Source of the DNA: Darksidea phi
Taxonomy: Eukaryota > Ascomycota > Dothideomycetes > Pleosporales > Lentitheciaceae
DNA length: 64,000 bases
Assembly: GCA_030770425.1 (NCBI GenBank)
Contig: JASJFT010000092.1
Location: 62,001-126,000 of the forward strand
Reading direction: 5' to 3'
Under the pieces are notes generated by a model. It was given only the letters and a program-made list of their open reading frames with translations. It was not told where the DNA came from and searched no databases. The position numbers and the translations under genes were made by a program. Shown piece by piece: positions 44,354-55,225 of this stretch. How positions within the stretch are numbered: position 1 is the first letter of the stretch; each line of letters opens with the position of its first letter.

Positions 44354-46267
44354 TCATAGAACCTCCCGAGGTCTAATATCAATAATCGTCTTCGTCACCG
44401 CCAAGCTAAGCCGCGGCACCTCATGCCGATGCGGCTCGGGACAATGCAGCGCAGTGTGGGGCGATGTCTTGCCGCTACGTGACTTCCCCTTGGGTGTCCT
44501 GTCATCTAGGGCAATTTCTATCATCTCACCCCTATCAGCATCGTCCGCGTCCGAAGTGCCATGGACTGTAATGCCTAACTTAGTTGGTTCCTTCGTGCTG
44601 GTATCGATGCGCGGAGGTGGTGAGCGGCGTCGGCGGCTTGAGAGTATGGAATTAGAGCGACTATGTGCGCCACGCCGCCATCTCATAAGAGGGGCTTGCG
44701 TCTTGTCGCCGTTTTCGATGTAGTCGATTTCTTCCGCTGTGAGCGGTCTTTCAACCCATCTTAATTCATCGCTCTCGTAGTCATCTCTGCGAGCCTTCCA
44801 CTCCCCATCCTGACCAAGCTCTGGAGACAACTCGGCGTTTTCCTCTTCTCTGCCTGTCGCCTGCATCCACTGCCGCATGATTCCTTCCATATCCGGATAC
44901 CACGGGGGACTTCTCCTCCATACTACCACGTTCTTGAAGTCTTTTCCTGTCTCATCCGCAATTTTCAATGCCTGCTCTTCGTCTCTCTTCCGTCTGCGCT
45001 TCCACTCCGCGTCGCGATACTTGGCGCGCTTTTCTGCGCTGCGCTTGAGGAACTTTACGTCGGCTCTCTCGGATGCCGTAAGCCCACTCCGGGTTTCCTT
45101 CTCCGTACCCTCCACTGCGGGGCTATCAAACTGCATGGCTTTTTCAAAAGCGTTGACTGCTTCATCCCAATACCGCCGTCCGCCGCAAGCTCGGCCTCTC
45201 CAGTAAAAACATCGCGCCAGCAACTCATCGCTTTGGAGCTCTTGCGCGATGTGTAGAGCGGTATCTACGGTTTTGCACATTTTAGAGTACTCCTTGTCCG
45301 CAGATGTGCTTTCGTTTTTCCAAGCACTGTGATCAAGCTCCGACGCCGAACGAGCGATTACGGCGCAACGTATCAGTGCTGTGCGTACGTGGAGGATCTT
45401 GATGCGGGTTTCTAGCGTATTTTTGTTTGCAACGATCGGTGGGAGATTGTTCTGGACTGGAAAAGGGTGTATATCTTCGGTGACTATGGAGATGTCGTCT
45501 GGGTCGGGTGGCGCAAGGGGAGAGGGAAAGTTAATGGATATAGAAGAGTCGGTTGGTGAGGGTGGTTCATTTGGGGGAAGGTAAGAGGTATTTTCTGTTA
45601 AGAAAGGCGCGATGGCGTACTCGAAAGCAGAGATTGCGGGTTGTAGAGGGTTGGATCGACCTCTGTGGCTGGATATCCGTTTAGAAGGCCGAAGTCGCCT
45701 AGAGGAAGGCGGACTTGGTGTGTTCGTTGTGCGCCTATTGCCTTGCGAAGAGATCACCAAGTCTGGCACTTTTGAATGTGATGCTGACCTGGTATTCTCC
45801 AACCCAGCCTCGAGTCTCTGTGCCCAAGACTGCCGCCACGCATGACCGCCCTCCGCCTGTGGAAGCGACCAGGACGGTGCACTCTCAGGCTTCATGATTT
45901 CCGGCCTAGTACTCTCATGATCCGGTTCCCACGGCGCCTTTTTCTTATCCATAATCGTACCAGGCTTCGGGGACTTAACCCTAGCCGGTGACCCCACCTC
46001 TCGTTGCGCGAGAAACTTTTCGCGGATCGTTTTTACATGACCAGATATTAAACGAGGCCGCACGCCTAGACTAGGAGATAAGCGGTTCGATATCGCTTCC
46101 TTTGGGGCTTGGACAGTATTGTATGTGGCTTGAGGTGTTGAATGAACACTCTGGTGGGTACTTGTAGGCACCTTTGATGCTGTGGGCTGCAATGCGGAGT
46201 CACTGCTCCTTCTTTTGCTAAATAATGTGGACAGACGCCCGCGTCCAGAATTCTTGTCGTTGGACAT
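44354..46267 (-). CDS. TPR-like protein with disordered N-terminus
   Basis: From ATG 46267 (MSNDKNSGRGRLSTLFSKRR) the frame is open for 637 residues. The frame extends further upstream but that part is Cys/hydrophobic and unlike the rest. Residues 1-260 are Ser/Pro/Arg-rich and probably disordered. A helical segment at about 300-385 (TALIRCAVIARSASELDHSA to ELLARCFYWRGRACGGRRYW, then DEAVNAFEKAMQFD) carries the W/A/G/Y/A/F pattern of a tetratricopeptide repeat. A Lys/Arg-rich helix and an acidic region follow. TPRs mediate protein binding; no enzyme motif is present. The next gene on the same strand is another TPR-like protein ending 256 bp upstream, which suggests shared ancestry or a co-regulated pair. 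Confidence 0.7.
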   Translation of the reverse strand: MSNDKNSGRGRLSTLFSKRRSSDSALQPTASKVPTSTHQSVHSTPQATYNTVQAPKEAISNRLSPSLGVRPRLISGHVKTIREKFLAQREVGSPARVKSPKPGTIMDKKKAPWEPDHESTRPEIMKPESAPSWSLPQAEGGHAWRQSWAQRLEAGLENTRSASHSKVPDLVISSQGNRRTTNTPSPPSSRRLRPSKRISSHRGRSNPLQPAISAFEYAIAPFLTENTSYLPPNEPPSPTDSSISINFPSPLAPPDPDDISIVTEDIHPFPVQNNLPPIVANKNTLETRIKILHVRTALIRCAVIARSASELDHSAWKNESTSADKEYSKMCKTVDTALHIAQELQSDELLARCFYWRGRACGGRRYWDEAVNAFEKAMQFDSPAVEGTEKETRSGLTASERADVKFLKRSAEKRAKYRDAEWKRRRKRDEEQALKIADETGKDFKNVVVWRRSPPWYPDMEGIMRQWMQATGREEENAELSPELGQDGEWKARRDDYESDELRWVERPLTAEEIDYIENGDKTQAPLMRWRRGAHSRSNSILSSRRRRSPPPRIDTSTKEPTKLGITVHGTSDADDADRGEMIEIALDDRTPKGKSRSGKTSPHTALHCPEPHRHEVPRLSLAVTKTIIDIRPREVL

Positions 46268-46522
46268 GATGATGCAGTTTTGTGAGATGAGGGTTCCAAG
46301 GTGAAGAGTGGCATCCCGATTGTAAATATGCTGCTCTTTGTTCGACGTGCTGGGTCCGAATTCCTCTGAGGCGACGACATACGCAGTACAAAGACGACGG
46401 GAACAAAGAAGATAAGCAATGGAACAAGAGCAAACTCGAAAATAGACATTATGAATTTTGCAAACAATGAAATAACACTCGGCGGTGTCAAGCCACTGGA
46501 TCCACCTGCCGTTCCATCCCAC

Positions 46523-47493
46523 CTAGTTCACCGCGCTTGATTTAGACCTTGCAGTCACCCATCGTTGGGGAAGAGAGAAGCGCTTCGCTTTTGATACGTG
46601 CAGCCGAAATTGTGAGCTTGTTCGACGCCGCTTAGACTATGGATGGTTAGGCGGATAGTATTACTAGAAGGATGGATTGAGTGGCCTACATCAAATCGGT
46701 GCTCACTGAACTGAGCCATCAGATCTTCAGTCATGTCTCGATGGGCCTCGAAGCCTGGCCGGGGGCAGGGTTGCAGGCGCTCCTCACAGGAGTTACGTAG
46801 TGCAGCGGCATTGGCGTACAGCTCGTCTTCGACAGGGGAGACGTTGTTGAAGGCATCTCGGGCCTGTTGAACCATGTTCAGTTGATAGTAGCAGAGGCCG
46901 CGTTGGTACTGAATGCGCGGCATATGGCAATGCAGCTCTTCGAGGCGGTCGCAGAGCTCAATTGCCTCACTACAGGCAGCGAGCGCGTCGTACAGCCATT
47001 CGGACTTGCGCATGAGGGTACTCTTTAGCATGAGACCTTCGACGCGTGCTCCTGGCGCCAATGGGCCTCGCAACAGGTGGTCGACTTCCTTGAGGGCTGT
47101 GCCATAATCGCGTTGGCTGGCGAACTGCTCGACGCGTCGAAAGCACAGACTCGACGACTTGGCTGGTGGCTGGCAGGGTAGGTCGGCATGGATAGGCACC
47201 ATGACCGTCGCAGAGCCAAAGGATAGGCCTTCCGGACTGCCCTCAACATGGTCTGCAGACGATTCGGACCCGCCACAGAGCGACGACTCGGACCGAGCGA
47301 GCTGACGCCGGCGGTTGGTCCGCTCGTTTTCCAACTCGGCCTGGGTCGCAACGCAGATGTCCTGCAGCTCCTGGAGACGGGCTGTCTGCTCCTCGAAGGC
47401 TGTTCTGTACTGCTGAGCTACCGCGCGCCATGTTTCGCACTCCCGTTTCAACTGGCACACCACTGCCAGAATCTCATGGGTGGAATCGCTCAT
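46523..47493 (-). CDS. Coiled-coil/TPR protein
   Basis: Exons 47493-46690 and 46636-46523 join in phase 0 over a 53-bp intron (GTAGGC donor, CCTAAC branch, CATAG acceptor), giving about 305 residues. The basic tail SKRRRTSSQFRLHVSKAKRF follows the splice. Reading through the intron would give a shorter, unlike tail. Residues 1-60 form a coiled coil (QLKRECETWRAVAQQYRTAF). Residues 120-240 contain two TPR-like pairs (YGTALKEVDHLLRG, WLYDALAACSEAIELCDRLE, IQYQRGLCYYQLNMVQQARD). The start at 47493 is the only ATG of the frame; a GTG lies two codons upstream. This domain order is common in fungal regulatory scaffolds. The specific role is unknown. Confidence 0.72.
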
Positions 47494-47647
47494 GGTCACT
47501 GGAAGCGTATGAATGCGGGCGTGGATGTGCGTGGGATGGTGGTCGAAGACGGAGCCATCGCTGCGGAAACGAGAAGCGGGAGGCGTGAGGCCGTCAGTGG
47601 GTGTTGCGGCAGTCGCGGCCGGCGAGGTCGTTGTCGATTACGGCGGC

Positions 47648-48766
47648 TCATATGTTGAAGCCACCGTGCTTCGCGGCCTCGACGAACCGCCACAAGCCGG
47701 CCCTTTCAGCAGCTTCTCTCACCGACGCCACCTCTTTCAAGTCCACAGGCCGATTGATGTCTTCATACCGCACCTTTGCTTTCACTCCACCCGGGGCCGG
47801 AACGCCGCCGGGCTCTACGACCGTGTTGCTGTTGTCTGTGCCCCGTCGCGGCTTGCCTACGTGAGCTCTTGGGAAGTATTGCTCCATAATATGCACCATC
47901 AGGTCCTTGGAGACATTCTCGGCCAACCACCGCACAATCTCTTTGCCCTCGTCTTCCTTTCCCGGCATGACCAGATGCCTCACCAGCACGCCCTTCTTCG
48001 CAATGCCGTCGCCAGTGAAGCAGAGGTCGCCCACCTGCGCATGCATCGCCTTGATACTCTCCATAGCCGTAGCCGTGTAGTTGTCCGCCTTCAGCAGCCT
48101 CTTGCTTGTGCTGTCGCTCCACACCTTGAAGTCCGGCAAGTATATGTCGACCAGCCCATCCAGCAGCTTCAGGCTCTCGAGCGAGTCGAACGACGACGTG
48201 TTGTAGATGATGGGCAGACGCAGGCCGAGCTCTCGCGCGTGGAGGACCGAAAGAACTACCTGGGGAACGACGTGCTCTGGTGTGACGAGGTTGATGTTGT
48301 GGCATCGGCCCACGTCTTGTAGCTTCATGTACCAGTTGGCTAGCTCCTCGGGCGTCAGGTCGAAGCCGTTGCGTTGGTGGGCAATGTCGTGGTTCTGGCA
48401 GAAGACACAGCGCAGGTTGCAGCCCGAGAAGAAGACACTGCCTGAGCCATTGTGGCCTTGGAAGCATGGCTCTTCGCCGAAATGCGGCGCTATGGTGTTG
48501 ACCTTGACCTTCTCCGCCCCGATCAAGCACACGCCCGTCTTCTCATAGCGGTTGACGCCGCATAGTCTCGGACACAGATTGCACTCTCGCAAATGCGCAT
48601 ACGCCTCGGAACGCTTCTTGGCGGCATCGGTGGACGAGATGAGGTGGTATCGCGGAATGTAATCGTCGAGCAGCCAGGGCGGCGCGAGATGCAGACGGCG
48701 CGTCGACGGTGGTCGAAGGCGGAGCTGCGCTCTTACGCCCGGTCGATGACGCGACAATAGGGACAT
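47648..48766 (-). CDS. Radical SAM protein, PflA/PflX-like
   Basis: An uninterrupted 372-residue frame. The cluster motif CNLRCVFC (C116, C120, C123; CX3CX2C) binds the [4Fe-4S] and SAM of radical SAM enzymes, and FSGCNLRCVFCQNHDIA matches the COG1313-type 'pyruvate formate-lyase activating enzyme-like' group. Four further cysteines lie upstream in ECNLCPRLCG and TGVC (C62, C65, C69, C80), which fits that group and could hold a second cluster. Residues 1-35 are Arg-rich without acids (MSLLSRHRPGVRAQLRLRPP), so mitochondrial import is plausible. No pyruvate formate-lyase gene is nearby and filamentous fungi usually lack one, so the substrate is unknown. The family is mainly prokaryotic; old transfer is likely but not shown here. 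The N-terminal presequence-like part suggests full adaptation. Confidence 0.88.
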   Translation of the reverse strand: MSLLSRHRPGVRAQLRLRPPSTRRLHLAPPWLLDDYIPRYHLISSTDAAKKRSEAYAHLRECNLCPRLCGVNRYEKTGVCLIGAEKVKVNTIAPHFGEEPCFQGHNGSGSVFFSGCNLRCVFCQNHDIAHQRNGFDLTPEELANWYMKLQDVGRCHNINLVTPEHVVPQVVLSVLHARELGLRLPIIYNTSSFDSLESLKLLDGLVDIYLPDFKVWSDSTSKRLLKADNYTATAMESIKAMHAQVGDLCFTGDGIAKKGVLVRHLVMPGKEDEGKEIVRWLAENVSKDLMVHIMEQYFPRAHVGKPRRGTDNSNTVVEPGGVPAPGGVKAKVRYEDINRPVDLKEVASVREAAERAGLWRFVEAAKHGGFNI

Positions 48767-49713
48767 GTTAGAGACCCATGTGCCATTAACAGCAATTCGG
48801 ACTTTACGATACGCAGCTTGGTGGTGGAGGTCGAGGACAAACAGTGCCGAGGCTCGGAACCGTTCCGCTGTTTCCGCACCTCTTTTGCACCTATCATGGA
48901 CGACATTATTGTCATCACTTTACCCCCAACGTGCCCTCAACATGTCACCTTTCGACTTCTTCGGTCCACAAGTGTTGTAGGATGGGCAGTTCCCATCGGC
49001 CATAACATGAAGAACCTTGGGCGGGTGGGTGGAACCGTCTCCGCAAAGTGATCATTGCAGGTGGAACGCTCGATTCCTTGGTCTTGCCATCTCCTATCTA
49101 CCGGACAGCTTGTTCTATCATCAATATGTCCCGAACGGCTTAGCCAGCCGTGCATCCCTATTCCACCCATCAGATTGCTCGTCACCGCGACACAAGACCA
49201 TTCTACTTCACGAGCCAATGTCGCCCTGCTTTAAGGGATCAATCATAGGCTGTACTTCTTTCACGTCAGCAGAGGGCAGTCGTTGGTGTCCACCGCGTAC
49301 GACCACACTCCATTACTACAGCCGCATGCGGCTTCCCGAACCACGTTTCTTGACAGCTCTGTACTCGCATCATTACCATCTGTGCTGATCGTTCTGATGG
49401 CTCCTTCTCCTAGCGGCGATCGCCCAAGATATCGTATGAGGTGCTATATGTGACTGCGAGGATCACATCTCAACCAAGGCAACATATGTGAAGCAGTAAC
49501 CTTTACAGGTTTAGTAGAATTACCGGCGCTGATCACTATTCACTGATGGCTGTTCCGAGAGCAAACAGTTTCTCTGCCCTCAGTATCACAGGACTCGGTT
49601 TGTGCTCTTGTCACCTAAGACGGACTCTCTCTGCAAGGGCAACTCTTTCGTCATGACTACTTCTTTGGGAGAAAGGGTAGAGGTACACGGGGCAGCACAT
49701 GTACACTGGCATG
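48767..49713. other. Intergenic
   Basis: Divergent promoter region between the radical SAM gene and the But2-like gene. Frames up to 123 codons (49017-49388) lack motifs. Confidence 0.4.
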
Positions 49714-49720
49714 TATAAAA
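49714..49720 (+). promoter_or_regulatory. TATA box of the But2-like gene
   Basis: TATAAAA about 85 bp upstream of the ATG at 49802, followed by a C/T-rich stretch (GCCCTCCTGTCGCC). It is the clearest TATA box in the window and sits at a typical fungal distance. Confidence 0.55.
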
Positions 49721-49801
49721 GCCCTCCTGTCGCCACGATAAACCATATCGCATATCCTTTCGAGCATCAAAGTCTGATACCTCCCCTAAGAGCATACCAC
49801 G

Positions 49802-50401
49802 ATGCGCGCTCTCGTTCTTGTGCCAGTTCTTTTCGGACTCCAATCCCTCGCCCAAGGCCTCATCAGCCGAAACTTCCCCCACCTCATTATCCCCATCAAG
49901 AAATCCGAGCCCAACACTGCCTTTGGCACAGCGAAAGAATTCGACGTTGAGCGTGACGTACGTTCTCCTACTCACCCCGCCCATCTGATCCGCTGATCTG
50001 ACCACCTATAGATATGGACCGAAACCTCCTTCGATGTCCCCGCCAACGGCGCAACCTTCTGCGGCTTCGAATTCACCATCAACACGGACAAACGCCGCGG
50101 CGCCCCTTGGAAGCTATGGGACGGCGACTCCTTCAAGTTCAACATCTCCTCGCTCCCTCCTGAGATCAATAAGGACACGGATACCTGGACCAGGCACCCG
50201 TCGCCCATAGAGTGGATTTCCACGATCGAGGTGTACAAAGATGGCGCTGTGCGGATGGTGGGTGGGCAGTGGTTTGCTTGTGCTCAAGGCCAGGTTGCGC
50301 AGTATTTGCTGCATCCGGCGGACTTGTTCAAGACCGGTGGGTTGACATGGTATGAGCTTGATGATCCATTGCACGGGTTGACTTATAATATGTACGTTTG
50401 A
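49802..50401 (+). CDS. Small secreted protein, But2-like domain
   Basis: Exons 49802-49957 and 50012-50401 join in phase 0 over a 54-bp intron (GTACGT donor, CTGATCTGAC branch-like, TATAG acceptor), giving 181 residues. Residues 1-18 are a signal peptide (MRALVLVPVLFGLQSLAQ). The mature part reads HLIIPIKKSEPNTAFGTAKE, then TETSFDVPANGATFCGFEFT, the layout of fungal secreted proteins with the But2 C-terminal domain (two paired beta-strands around a Cys). Cys residues: one in TFCGFEF and one in WFACAQG, so a disulfide is possible. The function of secreted But2-like proteins is not established; some are wall or infection-associated. N-x-S at NISS is a glycosylation site. Lone gene, strong TATA box, probably highly expressed under some condition. 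Confidence 0.75.
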
Positions 50402-50509
50402 GTGATTTGGTGTGGGCTAGGAAATTATTGAATGGTGTCGCTCCTTTTGCAGTAAAATCTCTTGCAGTATATTAGTATCGAAATAAAGTCGCTCCTTTGA
50501 TGCTCAGTC

Positions 50510-51175
50510 CTATATCCTTCGAAGCATTCTTCGCCACGCTTTCCCGAACCGCTCTCGTGCATTTCTCGCAAACATTCCTCTTCCAACAGGTTTCGTATCT
50601 GACCCTCGGCGTACGAGTTCTTCGCCTAATAGCCGCTGCTCCTCATCATCCACTCCCAATTCGAGTTCCACAATCTCTTGCACTACATTCCCATCATGAT
50701 CCTCCTCCCCACATCCACATGCGCTTCCTCCCTCAACGAGCTCAAGCAGCGGCATCTGTCCGATGTGCGTCAAGCTCTGTAGCCCAAACCCCAGCGTGAC
50801 AATCTTCTCTTTGGCAGTCACATCCTCCTTTTGCTTCATCTTCTCCTGCACCGCTGGATCTGAATCTACCTCCTCGAGGACCGGCCTTCGCGCCTTCTCA
50901 TGTTGTTTACGTAATCTGATAGCGAACTCGTTCAGCCTGGTTTGAGAGGTATTGGCATCTTCGCTGCTCTTCTCGAGTGCAAAGTCGCAGGCGTTGTCGT
51001 CTGCGCTTTCGGCAGATTTTGATGAGGGTGGGTAGTGGATGGAATCAGAGTATGCGTGCTCAAGTTCTTGCACGCTGGATGGTGTCGTGTCGAACCCTCT
51101 ATCAATGCCGTCTACGTGAGCCGCGTTTACTCCAGTCTGGATATCGCGTGAATAGCGGGGACCACCGTCCGCCAT
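50510..51175 (-). CDS. Unrecognised acidic protein
   Basis: The frame from ATG 51175 gives 221 residues. It is acidic and Ser-rich with a helical part (RLNEFAIRLRKQHEKARRPV), a Cys/Gly patch (GGSACGCGEEDHDG) and a basic C-terminus (ARERFGKAWRRMLRRI). Upstream codons read TVSIGDSDII in the same frame, and the preceding plausible N-terminal frame (from 51435, MPPETPASAPLPTT, to LRLSKQ) differs by one base near 51206 with no intron donor between them. Either translation starts at 51175, or a one-base indel splits a protein of about 300 residues. No family is recognised. Confidence 0.55.
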   Translation of the reverse strand: MADGGPRYSRDIQTGVNAAHVDGIDRGFDTTPSSVQELEHAYSDSIHYPPSSKSAESADDNACDFALEKSSEDANTSQTRLNEFAIRLRKQHEKARRPVLEEVDSDPAVQEKMKQKEDVTAKEKIVTLGFGLQSLTHIGQMPLLELVEGGSACGCGEEDHDGNVVQEIVELELGVDDEEQRLLGEELVRRGSDTKPVGRGMFARNARERFGKAWRRMLRRI

Positions 51176-51997
51176 AATGATGTCGCTGTCTCCGATGCTG
51201 ACTGTTTGCTTAGACGGAGATTGTTGTTCTCTTGTTCCGTCTTATGCCTAGGGGTCTGCGTCGTCTTCAATCCTTTCGTGCATGGGGCCCAGGGTGAGAA
51301 ACCGGAGGCTGTGCACTGTTTGACTGCCAGAGAGAAAGCTGGAATATTCTTAGCCGTATTGTCCCGTTCGCGATGGACGGTGGCAAAGGTAGCGGTTGTG
51401 GGTAGCGGTGCAGACGCCGGTGTTTCGGGCGGCATGTGTATGCTAAGGATTGGAGTATAAGTTGGAAAAGCTGGTCCCGAGGCGCTTCAGTTCCTTTATT
51501 CTAGATTAGAGGTGCCGCCGTTTCAGATTGCGACGGTGTTCGCATCTCCGAGTAGGTGAACAGAGAGAGGTTTGGATTGGCAATGGGAAAGATGGTAAGC
51601 CGTAGGAAGAGGGCGGAGTTAAATATCCTTGATTAGTGGTTGTGAATGAACAGGTGTGCAAGCGGGTAGTATGGAAATTTGACATAGATTAGGGCAGGGA
51701 GGGAGTGTATTGCGAAAGGATGCATTAGAGGAGATTGAGAGATTTTGAGCTCGAGTTGGTTGGCACAAGTGGAGCTGAGCCGTACTTGGGCTTTGGAGTT
51801 CCGTGGTTTGATAGTTAGAGTTACGGTTGACAGGTAACTTGGGAGATGCAAATTGCGTTGTATCGCGAGAAAACTAGGACTCTATTATAAGACAACGGTT
51901 ACTAAAATCTATTCCTTCTATTTTATAAAATAGCCGTTCCGTTGAGAAAGAAGACAAACCGCGATGAATCAGGACTACTTACTCGGTTACACCACCC

Positions 51998-53733
51998 TTA
52001 TACCTGATGCCCCACCCTCTCATACCGCCCATCAGCTTTATCCGTCTTATGACGACTCCTTAGCTTTGGTTTGACATTTTCCATGCTAATCAATGCCTTC
52101 CTCCTAAGCGCCTCTTTGATCTCCTCGACGCTCCTATTCTTCCATTCCTCATAGCTGCCATGGCTAAGCGGGTACATAACCCGGTTCTGCTTGCTCTTAA
52201 CAAAGGTGTCAGCCTTCTGTGGCTCAGAAGACGCTATGATATCTACGTCAGCGGCGATCTGGTTGCAATAATCATCGAGCGGGAGGTCATTAACATCGTG
52301 GCCGAAGGGGTTCTCGATCTCTTGGCCGATGAAAGCAAAACCAAGGATGATATATGCAGCAACTAGCACGGATGCGGTCAGTTATTTACTCGGGTAGCTA
52401 AAAGTTTTTTGTCGAAGTAGATTGTGGGCCTACATAGAGTTCCTGGGATCGCGACAAGCCCGAGAGTGCTATACAGTTGAAAAGGGAGTATGAGGATATA
52501 CACCCAGGTTAATTGAGAGATGGCGATCGTGTAGGCGAGGGGTAGTGGAGTGTTAAGGATACGATCGGTATTGGCGTGAACATCGTTCATGCTCAAGACT
52601 GCGTTTACTGAAAATACGACAAGTAAGTCCCCAAATCGCCAACGTGTGGATGGTGCAATAGACTAACATGCTTGCGCCTGGTGAGCATTTACTTTGAGGC
52701 ACCCGTCGGCACCGAGGTCATGAATATAGATCGTCAAATGATTTAGGATCTCGAGAGGCAGATTACCAAGCGGATATTTGGCGCGCTTGATAATCTTCCT
52801 AGGATTCGATATCGCGAAGGAAACGCCAAGGTACTCTCCCCAGGATTTCCAGGGAGATTTTGGGCCCGGGTCGTCTCGTTCTGGCTCAAGCTCAGTTGCT
52901 GCTTTTGCGAAGGTGTCGAGGTGTTGTACAAGATCCCTCAGGTCATTGTAATGCGTGTATGGTTCGAAACGAAGGCGATGTTTGAGCGCTCGAGCAAAAG
53001 CGACAACAAGATTCAAAGCAGTCCTATGGCATGGGTCAGATGCGTGTGCTCAGCAGCCAGGGATTATCGAAGACAAACACTTTTCCTAATAGATCATCCT
53101 TTGCATGATCCTCTCTCTCTTCAGCATTAATCCAGATATTGCGTGCGAGATTTTGCGATGTCAGCGTCAGCATTGTCCAACATCTTCTGCCTTCCATATA
53201 TCGTTCGTAGGCCGTCGTACTACGAAATGACAGAGACAGGGCAACGACAAATCCAAGAACGGTGAGTAGAGTGGATGAGATTCCAACTGTGGAACGAACA
53301 CACGAGCACCGGTCAGCTGAAAGAAATATCGATATGTCGGAAATTAAACTCACGATCGCGAACATGTCTTGAAAAGAGACACACAGCACTGGTCCAAACG
53401 CCAACAAAAAGCATAGGAAGAATCAGCTCCGGCAGACAGCTTCCATGGATCCGCAGAAGCATCGGCCATTTGGAATGTCTGTCCAGCTCACGAGGACCAA
53501 GCTATTAGAAAAATTCAGCAAATTAATACAGCGAGCGAAGTTTTCAGTGGACCTACGAAATACTCATCGAGCGTCAAACTATCGTTAGTTCGGTATTTAT
53601 TCTTTGAGGAAAGTATAAATGGTTCTGGTGTGAACTGTGGAATGGTTTTTGTTCGGGATATCAATGTTTCCTCTGTGGTTGAAATGCTCCTCTGGTCATC
53701 CTCCACGTTGAGCGAAGGGCGCGGAGGGTCCAT
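51998..53733 (-). CDS. Bestrophin/RFP-TM family anion channel
   Basis: Six exons (53733-53557, 53501-53354, 53286-53079, 53023-52668, 52607-52434, 52362-51998) in consistent phase give 475 residues. The fungal bestrophin-like family forms membrane anion channels. Hallmarks in order: LGPRELDRHSKWPMLLRIHG after an N-terminal cytosolic tail, LLTVLGFVVALSLSFRSTTA followed by YERYMEGRR, FARALKHRLRFEPY, LNTPLPLAYTIAISQLTWVY and AAYIILGFAFIGQEIENPFG (the conserved R/N-P-F motif that lines the cytosolic neck). Four hydrophobic segments are seen. The donor at 53078 must be the second of two overlapping GTs (GTTTGT); the first breaks the frame. The donor at 52667 is GTTAGT. The C-terminal tail after DDYCNQIAADV is charged and variable. 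No expression signal is obvious. Confidence 0.9.
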
Positions 53734-55225
53734 AAGTACTCCGGTAATAAGGTATATTTGAGCTGTGCTATCCTGTCAATGAAAAAAAAAAGGATGCGGA
53801 CACAATTTTAGGGGATTGATAGATAAATAGATAGCAGAATGGAGCACAAGAGCTCTTATTAAGAGAGAAAGACAGCTGACATAATAAGCTTAGCTCGTTT
53901 CTATATTCCGCACATTGGGGGCGAAATGATAAGGTCAGCAGAACACCAAAATACAACCGACTTATACATAACCCCATACAAATGCAGTTCTCTCCCAATT
54001 TTTGTGCTAAAAATAGTCAATGGTTAGAAGATAAGGCTGCAGTTAGTGTCAGATCTATTGCGACGTTCATTGACCTTTTCAGTAGGTGAGATGTCCATTG
54101 CGCCGTATTACAAGCATATATTTGCATATCTTCCAGCCCGCTAGCGACGATCATGCTAGGTCATGGCTTTTGGCGAGGTTTTGGGGAAGATTATTTCCAC
54201 TTTAAGAATCGAAGATGGGTATCTGCTTGACCCTGAAAACCAAGATAGGTGCCCAACAATTTACTTTCTGCCAAATCCAGCCTTCCATTGGACAACTCAC
54301 GTGAGACACGGTCAGGACAGCCCCTTCTCCCACGCAGTGCTCAACGAACCCCGCATTACACTCTAGACAAATGCAGCGCAAATTGTGGACTGGTACTGGA
54401 ATAGAGATTCAGTCGTTTGTCGCCAAAAATTAACACATGATTATGTAGGAGGGTGGAGTTGCACCTCTATTCGCGCGGTTCTTCCGGCTGTGTTTTCGCC
54501 TCCATTGGATATAGGTTACCCACAGAACGGGCCACCCGAGAACAATAAATGTGCATCACGTTTCACACTCTGAGCCAGCCGCCTGATCGCCAACAATTTG
54601 CCCGATTCGTCCTTTCTTTGCCTCGCTAGCCTGCGCAATGCACTCCCCTCACTTTGAGCTACCATTGTTTTATGTGCAGTATCACTACTCTGTCTTTGAC
54701 AAATTCGAATACCTTACAAGCCCAAGGATCTTGATTGAGGCGCCTACTCAGCGTATGCGATTGCGCACTTTTGTAATGCAATCTAGACTGAACAGCTGGA
54801 TTTACTACCTGAGCTCTGATTGATTAAAGCGAAGACTTGTACGAAGATATCCTTTTAAGGGAGAAATAGAGCGAGGGTGATAGACAGAGTAGCCGAGTAT
54901 TGATGGTACTGCTGGTATATCTTACGCGAAAACTGCAAGTAATTTATAGCGACAATCACGCGATTATCCTAGGCGTTCTCTTTTATGAGATTGCTTGTCC
55001 CTTCTTACAGCTCTGGAGGCGTTGCTTCTTATTTTGAGCATAAGATCCTGCTTGTCCCAAATCTGCCCGGTGTGTACGCACGCTTTAAAGACTTCGCCAA
55101 CAATAATAACGCTGCTTAATCCATCATATATCAAGTTTGATCGTCTCCAAAAGTAGGCCATCATCACTAATTTAGTTTATAAACATTCGCGCTAATGCAT
55201 ATATAGGAAATCGACTGCCCGGACG
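53734..55225. other. Gene-poor stretch
   Basis: Promoter of the bestrophin gene, then unassigned sequence. Short frames (for example 54163-54366) begin inside a repeat copy at 54060-54180 and have no motif. Confidence 0.4.
54060..54180 (+). repeat. Copy 1 of a ~120-bp direct repeat
   Basis: The stretch around GCGCCGTATTACAAGCATAT through TCATGGCTTTTGGCGAGGTTT matches 62010-62130 in the same orientation at roughly 80 percent identity by eye. The only other copy in the window spans the 3' end of the amidase gene. Confidence 0.65.

Noticed and set aside
53071..53082. Apparent frameshift in the bestrophin gene at an AAAA run
   Set aside because: Using the second of two overlapping GT donors (GTTTGT) keeps the frame and restores the conserved TALNLV sequence, so no indel is needed.
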